In this document: positions 1 through 7,383 of the stretch, one piece after another | Numbering within the stretch: the first letter of the stretch is position 1 | Layout of the letters: each line of letters begins with the position of its first letter | Assembly: GCA_030432035.1 (NCBI GenBank) | Contig: JAUIHO010000027.1 | Span: forward strand, 1 to 33,678 | DNA length: 33,678 nt | Reading direction: 5' to 3' | Source: Phycisphaerae bacterium | Lineage (GTDB): Bacteria; Planctomycetota; Phycisphaerae; UBA1845; UTPLA1 | Translations under genes and position numbers: made by a program | Notes under the pieces: generated by a model | What the model was told of the DNA's origin: nothing | Database searches by the model: none | Seen by the model: the letters and a program-made list of their open reading frames with translations, nothing else

Positions 1-64
1 GCAGGAAGGCGAGAGCAATAAGGGAGCGAGATTTAAGGAAATCTTTAACAAACATAACGGCCAT
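1..64 (-). CDS. Start of a secreted or membrane protein gene (partial)
   Basis: Reading leftward from an ATG at 64-62 (or a second in-frame ATG at 55-53) gives an open frame that runs off the window. The visible residues are MAVMFVKDFLKSRSLIALAF and onward: a short basic n-region followed by a hydrophobic stretch, the form of a signal peptide or N-terminal membrane anchor. No clear Shine-Dalgarno lies upstream of either ATG. The function cannot be told from 21 residues. The gene would be divergent from the isocitrate dehydrogenase gene, sharing a spacer of about 394 bases. Chance is possible because the frame is so short. Confidence 0.45.
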   Translation of the reverse strand, partial: MAVMFVKDFLKSRSLIALAFL

Positions 65-458
65 GGCTGATTTCGAAACTGCCCGATGAAAACGGCTGTC
101 GTTAAGGCGACGATTATAACAAACGAATTCAAATCCGCATTCAAACCCTAACCGTCGCTTTCGAGTGAGCTTGCCGGTCGGCAACCCTCGAGCGTCATCG
201 CGGCTCCAGATAAAACCTCCGAGTATTCGGTCTCGCAAACTATCGCCTGGGCACCATCCTGCCAGAGTCCGTTTTCTGGCGGACCGTCGGGTTATTGGGC
301 TGGCTAACGCCGACAAATAGACGATCATGAGATAGCGAACGAATCGCAAGAATCATCGCGACATTTTCCCGATGAGATGCACATCGAGCCCGTACGCCGC
401 GCAAATGCCGCAAGACAGGGTGAGACTGCTAAACGATACGGCCAACAGGAGCCTTTGA
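65..458. other. Intergenic region upstream of icd
   Basis: No convincing gene. It contains a compound inverted repeat at 161-191 (TCGAG, then TTGCCG-gt-CGGCAA, then CTCGA) and a 5-bp stem GTCCG/CGGAC near 269-286. If the partial gene at 1-64 is real, this is a divergent promoter region, but I could not assign a confident -35/-10 pair. Confidence 0.4.
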
Positions 459-1949
459 ATGTCCGCCAAAACTGATACGAACACGACCCACGCGACGAAT
501 GCCAATACCAAAACGCCGATCACCGTCGCGTCGGGCGACGGCATCGGCCCGGAAATCATGGATGCCACGTTGCGCGTGTTGGAGGCAGCCGGCGCGCGGC
601 TCGACATCGAGAAAATCGACATCGGCGAGAAGATGTACCTAAGCGGCGAAACGTCGGGGATTCCCGCATCTGCTTGGGAATCGCTGCGCCGCACGCGCGT
701 GTTCCTCAAAGCCCCTATCACGACGCCGCAGGGTGGCGGCTACAAGAGTTTAAACGTCACCATTCGCAAGACGCTCGGCCTCTACGCCAACGTGCGACCT
801 TGCGCGACCTACAGCCCATACGTCGATACCAAACATCCGAACATGGATGTCATCATCATTCGCGAAAACGAAGAAGACACCTACGCCGGTATCGAGCATC
901 AACAGACCGACGAAGTATTCCAATGCTTGAAGCTCGTCAGCCGGCCCGGTAGCGAACGCATCTGTCGCTATGCCTTTGAATACGCCGCCGCCCACGGTCG
1001 CAAAAAGGTCACCTGCTTCACCAAAGACAATATCATGAAGCTGACAGATGGGTTGTTCCACCGCGTGTTCGACGAAGTCGGTGCCGAGTACCCCGACATT
1101 GAAAAAGAACACTGGATCATCGACATCGGTGCCGCACGCTTAGCCGATACGCCCGAGATGTTTGACGTCATCGTCATGCCCAATCTGTATGGCGACGTCG
1201 TGTCGGATATCGCGGCGCAAATCTCCGGATCCGTCGGTCTCGCCGGTTCGGCGAACATCGGCGAAGACATTGCCATGTTCGAAGCGATTCACGGTTCGGC
1301 CCCCGCCATCGCCGGTCAAAAAGTCGCCAACCCGTCGGGCCTGTTGCACGGCGCTTTGCAAATGTTGGTGCATGTCGGCCAACCCGACGTGGCCGAGTCG
1401 ATCCACAACGCCTGGCTCACGACCATCGAAGACGGCGTTCATACCTTTGACATCTTCAATGAGGCACACAGCACGCGGCAGGTCAGCACCGGCGAATTTG
1501 CCGACGCTGTCATCGAACGACTCGGGCGCCGACCGAGCAAATTGGCTGCCGTTTCTTACGCCGCCGCCCATGACCACCCGCGCCCTACCGGCCGCGTAAC
1601 GCCGACCGTGCCGAAACAGAAAGCCACCATCGGCGTGGACGTGTTTCTGCATTGGCGCGGTGAGCCGAACGACCTTGGCGCGCAGCTTGAAGCAGCCAGT
1701 AACGATACGCTGCGTTTGAAGATGATCAGCAATCGTGGCGTGAAGGTCTGGCCCGATGGTTTCTCCGAAACATTCTGCACCGACCATTGGCGTTGCCGGT
1801 TCTTGCAGCCGGGTCAGAAAGCAATTTCGCACGCAGACATCACGGCGTTGTTGAATCGCGTCGCCGACGCCGGGCTCGACTTCATCAAGACGGAAAACCT
1901 GTGCACGTTCGACGGCCAGCGCGCCTACTCTTTGGGCCAAGGTGAATAG
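459..1949 (+). CDS. icd: Isocitrate dehydrogenase, long Thermus-type homodimeric form
   Basis: Oxidative decarboxylation of isocitrate to 2-oxoglutarate in the TCA cycle, cytosolic. The protein is 496 aa. The N-terminal two thirds is the isocitrate/isopropylmalate dehydrogenase fold: the opening ASGDGIGPEIMD, the substrate loop SLNVTIRKTLGLYANVRP, the IIRENEEDTYAGIEH segment, the metal-site region DVIVMPNLYGDVVSD, and the nucleotide-binding-site region EAIHGSAPAIAGQKVANPSG. A further roughly 140-residue C-terminal domain (from about residue 355) matches the long IDH class known from Thermus thermophilus, whose enzyme is also about 496 aa. The ATG at 459 is preceded by AGGAG (447-451) at 7-nt spacing. 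NAD versus NADP preference is not assigned. The gene stands alone and is closed by its own terminator. Confidence 0.93.
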   Translation: MSAKTDTNTTHATNANTKTPITVASGDGIGPEIMDATLRVLEAAGARLDIEKIDIGEKMYLSGETSGIPASAWESLRRTRVFLKAPITTPQGGGYKSLNVTIRKTLGLYANVRPCATYSPYVDTKHPNMDVIIIRENEEDTYAGIEHQQTDEVFQCLKLVSRPGSERICRYAFEYAAAHGRKKVTCFTKDNIMKLTDGLFHRVFDEVGAEYPDIEKEHWIIDIGAARLADTPEMFDVIVMPNLYGDVVSDIAAQISGSVGLAGSANIGEDIAMFEAIHGSAPAIAGQKVANPSGLLHGALQMLVHVGQPDVAESIHNAWLTTIEDGVHTFDIFNEAHSTRQVSTGEFADAVIERLGRRPSKLAAVSYAAAHDHPRPTGRVTPTVPKQKATIGVDVFLHWRGEPNDLGAQLEAASNDTLRLKMISNRGVKVWPDGFSETFCTDHWRCRFLQPGQKAISHADITALLNRVADAGLDFIKTENLCTFDGQRAYSLGQGE

Positions 1950-1998
1950 CCCGACGCGAAACAGAAATTCCGAGGGGAATGTTTGTAGCAAAAGGGCC

Positions 1999-2037
1999 GG
2001 CCGTGTGACGTTGATGCGTCACACGACCGTTTTTTTT
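1999..2037 (+). terminator. Rho-independent terminator of icd
   Basis: A perfect 9-bp stem CGTGTGACG/CGTCACACG (2002-2010 and 2017-2025) with a 6-nt loop, extended by GG/CC across one mismatch. It is followed directly by eight T residues (2030-2037), about 50 nt after the icd stop codon. Confidence 0.9.
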
Positions 2038-2355
2038 GTGTGATCCGATTGCGCCACAAATCGAAACCAATACGTTATGCCAACCTCGGGGGTGCCATGC
2101 CGACCCAACCCAGAAATTGCAATCCGTCAATTGAAAAGCAACCTCGCGCGAAACTCTCCCAACAGCCAACCGATTCGATGGTCGGCATGCCGGATACACG
2201 CAAATTCATACATCTAAAGATATTGTCTAAAAGCGGAACGCATTACGACCACTAGCCCGAGGCTTACACCGAAAGCGGCCACCCTGGATCTGAAAGACAA
2301 GATAAACCTTCCATGCTGAAAGCGTTGCACCGATCGACGTGGGAAAACGCAATCC
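2038..2355. other. Intergenic region between icd and the arsR-type operon
   Basis: I see no supported gene; a 71-codon frame at 2040-2255 lacks family features. A near-perfect inverted repeat (GCCATGCCGACC near 2095 against GGTCGGCATGCC near 2180) has arms about 80 bases apart. The right edge abuts the arsR-type promoter. Confidence 0.4.
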
Positions 2356-2385
2356 TTGACATGCAAGCCACCGCTTGCCTATACT
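2356..2385 (+). promoter_or_regulatory. Sigma-70-type promoter with an embedded operator dyad
   Basis: The -35 box TTGACA (2356-2361) is a consensus match and the -10 box TATACT (2380-2385) is close to consensus, with 18-bp spacing. Inside the spacer is a perfect dyad GCAAGC-CACC-GCTTGC (2363-2378). The predicted transcription start is near 2392, giving a leader of only about 9 nt before the ATG at 2401. A repressor bound to the dyad would block RNA polymerase, which fits autorepression by the ArsR-family protein encoded next. The boxes are seen; repression is inferred. Confidence 0.75.
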
Positions 2386-2400
2386 CCACATCATCGATAC

Positions 2401-2685
2401 ATGGACGACGACCTATACCGAGCCATCGCCGACCCCACGAGGCGGGCGATATTAGATGAACTCGTGGATCGCGACGGACAGTCGTTGTTCGAGCTTTGCA
2501 GCCGATTGATTATGAAACACGGCATCAGCTCATCGCGACAGGCGATCTCGCAGCATTTGGAAGTGCTCGAGGCCGCCGGGTTGGTCGTCGCGCGCCGTGA
2601 AGGTCGGTATAAGTTTCATTGGTTCAACGGTGAACCACTAAAGGCAATCACGACACGCTGGCCCGCAAACGCCAAAAAGAGGTAG
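2401..2685 (+). CDS. ArsR-family winged-helix transcriptional regulator
   Basis: A 94-aa DNA-binding repressor. The N-terminus MDDDLYRAIADPTRRAILDEL is the typical ArsR helix-1/2 signature (ADPTRRxIL). The recognition-helix region SSSRQAISQHLEVLEAAGLV is followed by the wing VARREGRYKFHWFN. No metal-binding ELCVCDL-type motif is present, so this is not a classic arsenic sensor; it resembles the ArsR subgroup found beside VOC or AHSA1 genes. The ATG at 2401 is preferred because the promoter boxes lie just upstream, excluding earlier starts. It is the first gene of a probable four-gene operon, with 6 nt to the next gene, and probably represses its own promoter. The ligand is unknown. Confidence 0.88.
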   Translation: MDDDLYRAIADPTRRAILDELVDRDGQSLFELCSRLIMKHGISSSRQAISQHLEVLEAAGLVVARREGRYKFHWFNGEPLKAITTRWPANAKKR

Positions 2686-2691
2686 AGCCCG

Positions 2692-3084
2692 ATGAGAATC
2701 AACCTTAGCAGCGTTCCCGTCGACGATCAGGAAAAGGCGTATCAGTTCTATACCAGGACGCTCGGCTTTCAGAAGAAGCACGACATTCCGATGGGCAAGC
2801 ACCGTTGGATTACCGTCGTTTCTCCTGAAGACCCCAACGGGACCGAATTGGTTCTCGAACCCGACGAACACCCGGCTGTTCCACCGTTTAAATCCGCGCT
2901 CGTAGAGGACGGCATCCCTTTCACCGCGTTTGCTGTCGAAGATGTTGCCGCCGAACACAAACGGCTGGAAGCATTGGGCGTGAAGTTCACCCAACCGCCC
3001 ACCGAAATGGGTTCGATGGTGACCGCCGTCTTCGACGACACGTGCGGTAATCTCATCATGATCACACAAGGAGGAATGGAATAA
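2692..3084 (+). CDS. VOC-fold (glyoxalase/bleomycin-resistance-like) protein
   Basis: A 130-aa cytosolic single-domain vicinal-oxygen-chelate protein. It opens MRINLSSVPVDDQEKAYQFY with the FYTRTLGF motif typical of the first beta-alpha-beta unit. The second unit includes FAVEDVAAEHKRLEALGVKF and ends FDDTCGNLIMITQ, the usual DPxGNxxxL position. The family includes glyoxalases, dioxygenases and antibiotic-binding proteins; the substrate here is not predictable. The start is 6 nt after the arsR-type stop, with an AAAGAGG site about 9 nt upstream. The stop overlaps the next ATG by one base, so translation is probably coupled. Confidence 0.88.
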   Translation: MRINLSSVPVDDQEKAYQFYTRTLGFQKKHDIPMGKHRWITVVSPEDPNGTELVLEPDEHPAVPPFKSALVEDGIPFTAFAVEDVAAEHKRLEALGVKFTQPPTEMGSMVTAVFDDTCGNLIMITQGGME

Positions 3085-3632
3085 TGAAATTCGTTTTCTC
3101 AACCACAATCGTACTTCTCGCTTCCTGCGCATTTGCACAATCGGCAAAGCCGGAAGCTTCTAAGCCCGAAGGGCAAGCTTGGCTCAAGCAACTGGTGGGT
3201 GAGTGGGAGATTAAATTCAAGATATATCTGGAGCCGGACCAACCTCCCACTGTGTCGCCCGGAACGGACACGGTTCGCGCGCTTGGCGATCATTGGATCA
3301 TATCAGAATCCAAGACCACGATGATGGGCCGACCGTATAACGGGATTCTTTCGTTGGGCTACAACGCCGAAAAGAAGCGATTCGGCGGAACTTACATCGA
3401 CTCATTCGGTGGAACGTTATGGGTGTATAAGGGTACGCTGAACGAAGCTGCCGACACACTCACACTTGAGACCGAAGGCCCTAGCATGGAAGACCCCGAA
3501 AAAACTGCCCGGTATAGAGAGGTTATTCAAATAAAGAATGCGAACCTACGAACGTTCACTTCATCGATCGAGGGCAAGGACGGCAAGTGGACCAAGATTG
3601 TATCAATCGAGTACCGCCGGAAGCAGGAATAA
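3084..3632 (+). CDS. Secreted DUF1579-like protein
   Basis: A 182-aa protein with a clear signal peptide (MKFVFSTTIVLLASCAFAQS, likely cleaved after CAFA). The mature part begins WLKQLVGEWEIKF and continues with RALGDHWIISESKTTMMGRPYNGILSLGYNAEKKRFGGTYIDS, the pattern of DUF1579, a beta-barrel family of unknown biochemical role (WxGxW-like opening, then the extended GxxxxGYD-type core). A strong Shine-Dalgarno AAGGAGG at 3068-3074 sits 9 nt before the ATG, and the start overlaps the upstream VOC stop (TAATG). The context suggests one regulon with the ArsR-like repressor. Function unknown. Confidence 0.82.
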   Translation: MKFVFSTTIVLLASCAFAQSAKPEASKPEGQAWLKQLVGEWEIKFKIYLEPDQPPTVSPGTDTVRALGDHWIISESKTTMMGRPYNGILSLGYNAEKKRFGGTYIDSFGGTLWVYKGTLNEAADTLTLETEGPSMEDPEKTARYREVIQIKNANLRTFTSSIEGKDGKWTKIVSIEYRRKQE

Positions 3633-3718
3633 GCCGCAGACACATCGGGTCATGAAGCGCCCAGCGTCGCGATGCGGCAAACGGCAATCCGGAAATAGTC
3701 AACCGATGGGGAGATTGA

Positions 3719-4216
3719 ATGATGAAGTTGTCACCTAATCGCACTCGCGTTGTTTGCGTCACATTACTACTACTTGTTAGCGTGGCCGTGAGCGATCAAC
3801 CCAAGAACAGTCAACGGCAAGGCGGCGATAAGCCAAGCGGTCGCAAAGATAAACCAGCAAAGGTAACAACTATGAAAGTCCAATATCTTGAAATCGTCAC
3901 GCCAGACGTAAACGAAACGTGTAAAGCGCTCGCGGAGGCGCATAGCGTTAAATTCAGCGACCCCGTCGCCGAATTGGGCAACGCCCGCACCGCCGATCTC
4001 AAAGATGGCGGTCGCATCGGCGTGCGCGCGCCGATGCGCGAAACCGAAAAGCCGATCGTACGGCCTTACATCTTGGTGGATAACATTGAAGCGGCGGTAA
4101 AGGCAGCGGAAGCAGCCGGGGCGCAATTGGCTATGCCACCAATGAAGCTCCCCGGCCAAGGCACGTTTGCGATCTACATCCTAGGCGGCATCGAACACGG
4201 ACTTTGGCAGCTTTAA
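3719..4216 (+). CDS. Secreted VOC-fold protein
   Basis: A 165-aa protein. The first 25 residues (MMKLSPNRTRVVCVTLLLLVSVAVS) form a signal peptide. A lysine- and glycine-rich linker follows to about residue 50, then a VOC half beginning MKVQYLEIVTPDVNETCKAL and a second unit RPYILVDNIEAAVKAAEAAGAQLAMPPMKLPGQGTFAIYILGGIEHGLWQL. The start could be either of two adjacent ATGs (3719, 3722), with GGGGAGA upstream. A leaderless protein starting at the internal Met near residue 52 (3872) cannot be excluded. It lies 86 nt after the DUF1579-like gene, probably in the same operon. A VOC domain carrying an export signal is uncommon. Confidence 0.8.
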   Translation: MMKLSPNRTRVVCVTLLLLVSVAVSDQPKNSQRQGGDKPSGRKDKPAKVTTMKVQYLEIVTPDVNETCKALAEAHSVKFSDPVAELGNARTADLKDGGRIGVRAPMRETEKPIVRPYILVDNIEAAVKAAEAAGAQLAMPPMKLPGQGTFAIYILGGIEHGLWQL

Positions 4217-4218
4217 TG

Positions 4219-4260
4219 AAAAAAGCCCAAGGCAGCCGTTACAACGGCCACCTTGGGCTT
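4219..4260 (-). terminator. Convergent terminator hairpin
   Basis: Stem AAGCCCAAGG/CCTTGGGCTT (4223-4232 and 4251-4260) with an inner GCCG/CGGC stem. On the minus strand the stem is followed by TTTTTT (4224-4219), a strong terminator for the 830-aa gene ending at 4335. On the plus strand the downstream sequence (gatattgtttt) is a weaker T-run, but the same hairpin lies 6 nt after the stop at 4216, so it may serve both strands. Confidence 0.8.
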
Positions 4261-4334
4261 GATATTGTTTTGCATTTATCGAGCTATCTAATCGTCGCGC
4301 GACATAACTTCTACACGACCGCGACGAATTCCTT

Positions 4335-6827
4335 TTACCGATCCATCACAAAATTGAGTGCCTTAATCAACTCGCCATCGCGATCGCTCGGGTAACCGTG
4401 ACCGACACCTTCGTAGGTATTAACCTTCACCTTAGCGCCGCGGTCGCGAAGCTTGGCGGCGGCGTCCTCATTGCTTTCGATAACGCTGGAGTTTTCATCT
4501 TCGCCAAGCATGACCCACACGCGAATCTTGTCGAGACCATCGCGTTTGAAGGCGTCATCACTTTCAAGACGCACCGACCCGCATACGGGAATGATGCCGC
4601 AGAATGCTTCGGGGTTGCGTAGCGCGATACCCCACGTAGCCCAACCGCCCTGGCTAAAGCCGCCCAACACGATGTGCTTTTGATCGATCTTGTGCTCGTC
4701 CATCACCTTATTGATCGACATCATCACATTGCGTTCGACCAAATCCAAGTCGCGCCCCCAGTGGTACATGCCATCGCCAAGTTTGACGGTGCCTTGCGGC
4801 GTGAGCAGAATCGCACCGACTTCAGCGGCGGCCTTTTGCCATCGCTCGGTCGTGCGATCCATGTTGCCGTGATAATGATGCAGCGCGACGATCAACGGGG
4901 CGGCCTTGCTGTCGTTGTAATTCGGCGGCAGCGTCACTTTCCATTCGAACTTCGCCGTTTCGTCCTCGCCGGAAGCATCTGCAACGGGCTCCGGCTTTTC
5001 TTGCGACCCTAAGATCGCCTTGAACCCAACCGTATCGCGGATGTTGTCCATGTCCGAGTCGGTTCGCAGTTGATTGGCGAAATCGCTGGGGAAGTAGTCG
5101 CGATTTTCGGCGGCGCGGCGTAGATAGAACAGCGCGCCTTCCTTGTTGTTCTTCAACGAGTAGAAGCAGGCCAGGTTGTAATCCGTCAGCGCCGCTAATC
5201 CGCGCGCCTGATTGCCAATGCTGCCGTCGTCTTTCACATCGTCGTAAACAAGCTGAACATGGGCAACCGCTTCGCGGGCGTATTCAAAACCCTGTTCCGT
5301 GTTCTTATTTTGCGAAGCCTGAAAGGCCTTTTGAATCAGTTGATTCACGCGCGCCGAGCGCTGTTCGAGCGACAAATCCTTGTCGACCTCGGGCAGCTCT
5401 TCTTTAAACGTCGTGGCCGTTTCCGAAGCTGCATCACCGTCACCTGCCGCAGCCTTCTTGGCACGGTTAAATATCCGCTCGAATTCTTCGCTACTGCGAA
5501 TGTAATCCAAATCGCTATCGCGCTTGATTTGCTCGATGAAATCACCGGGGAAGTACTTCGCATCACCGACCGAGCGATCGAGATAGAACAGCGCGGCATC
5601 TTTGTTCTTACTGAGCGAATACATGCAGGCCGCGTTGTAGTTGGTCAGCGTCCACTGCGTGCGAATTTGCGGGCCGTACTGATCGTTGTCTTTTCCCATA
5701 TCGTAGAGAATCTTCGAATGGGCCACGGCACGCAGGGCGATATCCAAGGCTTTATCGTGATCGCCGCTCGTTGCCGTCGTGATCAACTCTTGCGTGAGGC
5801 CACCGATCTTGTTGAAGCGGTCGCGCGGCGACATCTCTTCAACGTCGGGCAGCTTTTCCTCAAACTTTCCACCACGTGTCGAAGCCTGCGTGTCGGAAGC
5901 CTCCTCCTGAGCGAACTTACCGCCGAGCTTCTTCACGATTGCCGCGTAGCGCTTGTCCTTGCGCAAGTTGTCAAGGTCGCCGTCGCCGCTCATCTGCTCG
6001 AGCATGCGACCTTGCAGACCGCCATACTCGCGGGCAATTTCCAAATGCTCGAACGCCACATCCTTATTGCCGAGCAGCGACTGCATGCATGCGACGTTGT
6101 ACGCCGTCAGCGATATGCCCGGTCGAATTTGCGCCACGGCCTCGGGCGCGATGGTCTTCAACGACGCTTCAATCTTGCGTGCGTTTTGATAGGCCTTCTC
6201 AGCAATCTTGAGCGCCTTCTTCGAATCGTTCGGTGCCGTCGCGATCAGTTCCTGCGTCAGTTCGCCTATCTCACGACTGAGCCGTTGCATTTCAGATTGC
6301 GAAAGCCGTGCACTCGCCGTTTCGTCTTTGCTATCCAGTTTTTCGATCTTGCGCTTTTCCGGCCCATCCCAAACGTCGTCGCTATCTTTCTTCGCTTCCT
6401 TCTTGGTTTCTTTCTTTTCCGCTGCGGGTCGATCGTCATTCACCTTCTCGCCGCGAATGCGTCGCAACAACGCCCGAAACCGCGGTTCGGCCCGTAACGT
6501 GCGGAAGTCGTAATCATTCAGCAGCCCATCGGCATCCTTAAAGCCCGCATCGACCAACTTTTCGAGCCAGCGATATGCCGCGTCGTCATTGCCCAATAGG
6601 CAATTCATACATGCCACGTTGTAGATATGGGCGATCTCGTTTGGCCGCATCTCATGCAGCTTTTCGGCGGCTTCTAACGCCGCCTTATAGTCCGCCGCGT
6701 CGTAAGATCGCGCGAATTTCAGTTGCTGTTCGCGATAGTCCCGGTCGGCGCCCTGCGCTCCCGCAAGGTTGCCAAAACTCACGGCAGCCAGCATCAACGT
6801 GTACAAAAATGGCTTCATCTTCGGCAT
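4335..6827 (-). CDS. Exported TPR-module protein fused to a C-terminal esterase-like alpha/beta hydrolase
   Basis: An 830-aa protein. After a signal peptide (about residues 1-24) come four related modules of about 100 residues, each with a YNxACxxSLxxNKDxAxxxLxxA helix pair and a DxDLDxLRxxxxFxxI segment, the TPR end-of-group pattern. Lysine/glutamate-rich linkers separate some modules. Residues about 620-830 are an alpha/beta hydrolase of the PHB-depolymerase/dienelactone-hydrolase kind: oxyanion region VALHHYHG, nucleophile elbow GGFSQGG (Ser725), a candidate acid in MLGEDEN (Asp777) and His810 in GVGHGYP. The triad appears complete, so an active secreted esterase is likely; the substrate is unknown. 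The start is supported by GGAGG (6838-6834) 6 nt upstream. It converges on the VOC operon. Confidence 0.87.
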   Translation of the reverse strand: MPKMKPFLYTLMLAAVSFGNLAGAQGADRDYREQQLKFARSYDAADYKAALEAAEKLHEMRPNEIAHIYNVACMNCLLGNDDAAYRWLEKLVDAGFKDADGLLNDYDFRTLRAEPRFRALLRRIRGEKVNDDRPAAEKKETKKEAKKDSDDVWDGPEKRKIEKLDSKDETASARLSQSEMQRLSREIGELTQELIATAPNDSKKALKIAEKAYQNARKIEASLKTIAPEAVAQIRPGISLTAYNVACMQSLLGNKDVAFEHLEIAREYGGLQGRMLEQMSGDGDLDNLRKDKRYAAIVKKLGGKFAQEEASDTQASTRGGKFEEKLPDVEEMSPRDRFNKIGGLTQELITTATSGDHDKALDIALRAVAHSKILYDMGKDNDQYGPQIRTQWTLTNYNAACMYSLSKNKDAALFYLDRSVGDAKYFPGDFIEQIKRDSDLDYIRSSEEFERIFNRAKKAAAGDGDAASETATTFKEELPEVDKDLSLEQRSARVNQLIQKAFQASQNKNTEQGFEYAREAVAHVQLVYDDVKDDGSIGNQARGLAALTDYNLACFYSLKNNKEGALFYLRRAAENRDYFPSDFANQLRTDSDMDNIRDTVGFKAILGSQEKPEPVADASGEDETAKFEWKVTLPPNYNDSKAAPLIVALHHYHGNMDRTTERWQKAAAEVGAILLTPQGTVKLGDGMYHWGRDLDLVERNVMMSINKVMDEHKIDQKHIVLGGFSQGGWATWGIALRNPEAFCGIIPVCGSVRLESDDAFKRDGLDKIRVWVMLGEDENSSVIESNEDAAAKLRDRGAKVKVNTYEGVGHGYPSDRDGELIKALNFVMDR

Positions 6828-7181
6828 CAGTCGCCTCCGTTTGGGTAGGAAATGAACGCGCAGCGAGCGCGGAAACGGTATCGGTCGGTTTGCACCTGAA
6901 CATCGGGATTAACGGACGATTCCGGACGGTTTCACGCGGAGGGCGTAGGCAATATCAGGCCGAAGCGATTGCTGGACCACGTCCCATATTTAAGTCAGCC
7001 AAGAATAGCGATTTAGCGTGAACGGCGGCGAAACGAAAAGGTGTGACCCACCGCACTGCGGATGGCGCGCGTCTGCGTCACAGAAAGGTCTGCAGGTCAG
7101 TAATCTCTGCCATTTTCGATCGAGAAATCGATAGCGGGAACGCGCTGCGGTAGTAGGGTTGACATTAGGCAGTGAATAAAC
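6828..7181. other. Intergenic region between the TPR-esterase gene and tRNA-Arg
   Basis: No gene is supported on either strand. The region must hold the promoter of the leftward 830-aa gene, but no convincing -35/-10 pair stands out. It also takes the 3' end of the tRNA-Arg transcript. Confidence 0.35.
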
Positions 7182-7255
7182 CACGCCCGGTAGGATTCGA
7201 ACCTACGACCTGCGGATTAGAAGTCCGCTGCTCTATCCAGCTGAGCTACGGGCGC
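7182..7255 (-). tRNA. tRNA-Arg (anticodon UCU)
   Basis: Read on the minus strand, 74 nt fold as a cloverleaf: acceptor GCGCCCG/CGGGCGT (G-U first pair), D-arm GCTC/GAGC, anticodon stem GCGGA/TCCGC around loop CTTCTAA (anticodon TCT, reads AGA), and T-arm GTAGG-TTCGAAT-CCTAC. The discriminator base is G. The CCA end is not encoded. Confidence 0.96.
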
Positions 7256-7267
7256 TGCAGTTCGGAA

Positions 7268-7273
7268 ATTATA
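7268..7273 (-). promoter_or_regulatory. -10 box of tRNA-Arg promoter
   Basis: On the minus strand, TATAAT at 7273-7268 lies 12 nt upstream of the mature tRNA 5' end. A good -35 match is not obvious at 16-18 nt. The position relative to the tRNA makes a promoter likely. Confidence 0.55.
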
Positions 7274-7383
7274 CCGGCCATCGCGATTTGGCACACAGTT
7301 GCACGACGACCTGCATGCCCCCCCCGCTGCAATTCGACGCATGCGTGGATAATGGCGAGGGCTACCGTCGATTCGTTGCCGTA

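Noticed and set aside
1140..1991. A 283-codon minus-strand open frame over icd
   Set aside because: Antisense shadow of a high-GC gene; no motifs, and it runs through the icd catalytic region.
2040..2255. A 71-codon frame after the icd terminator
   Set aside because: No recognisable domain, no ribosome-binding site, starts within the terminator T-run region and spans an inverted repeat.
5259..6497. A 412-codon plus-strand open frame inside the TPR-esterase gene
   Set aside because: It is antisense to a gene with clear domains, signal peptide and ribosome-binding site, and its translation is arginine- and leucine-rich with no family features.
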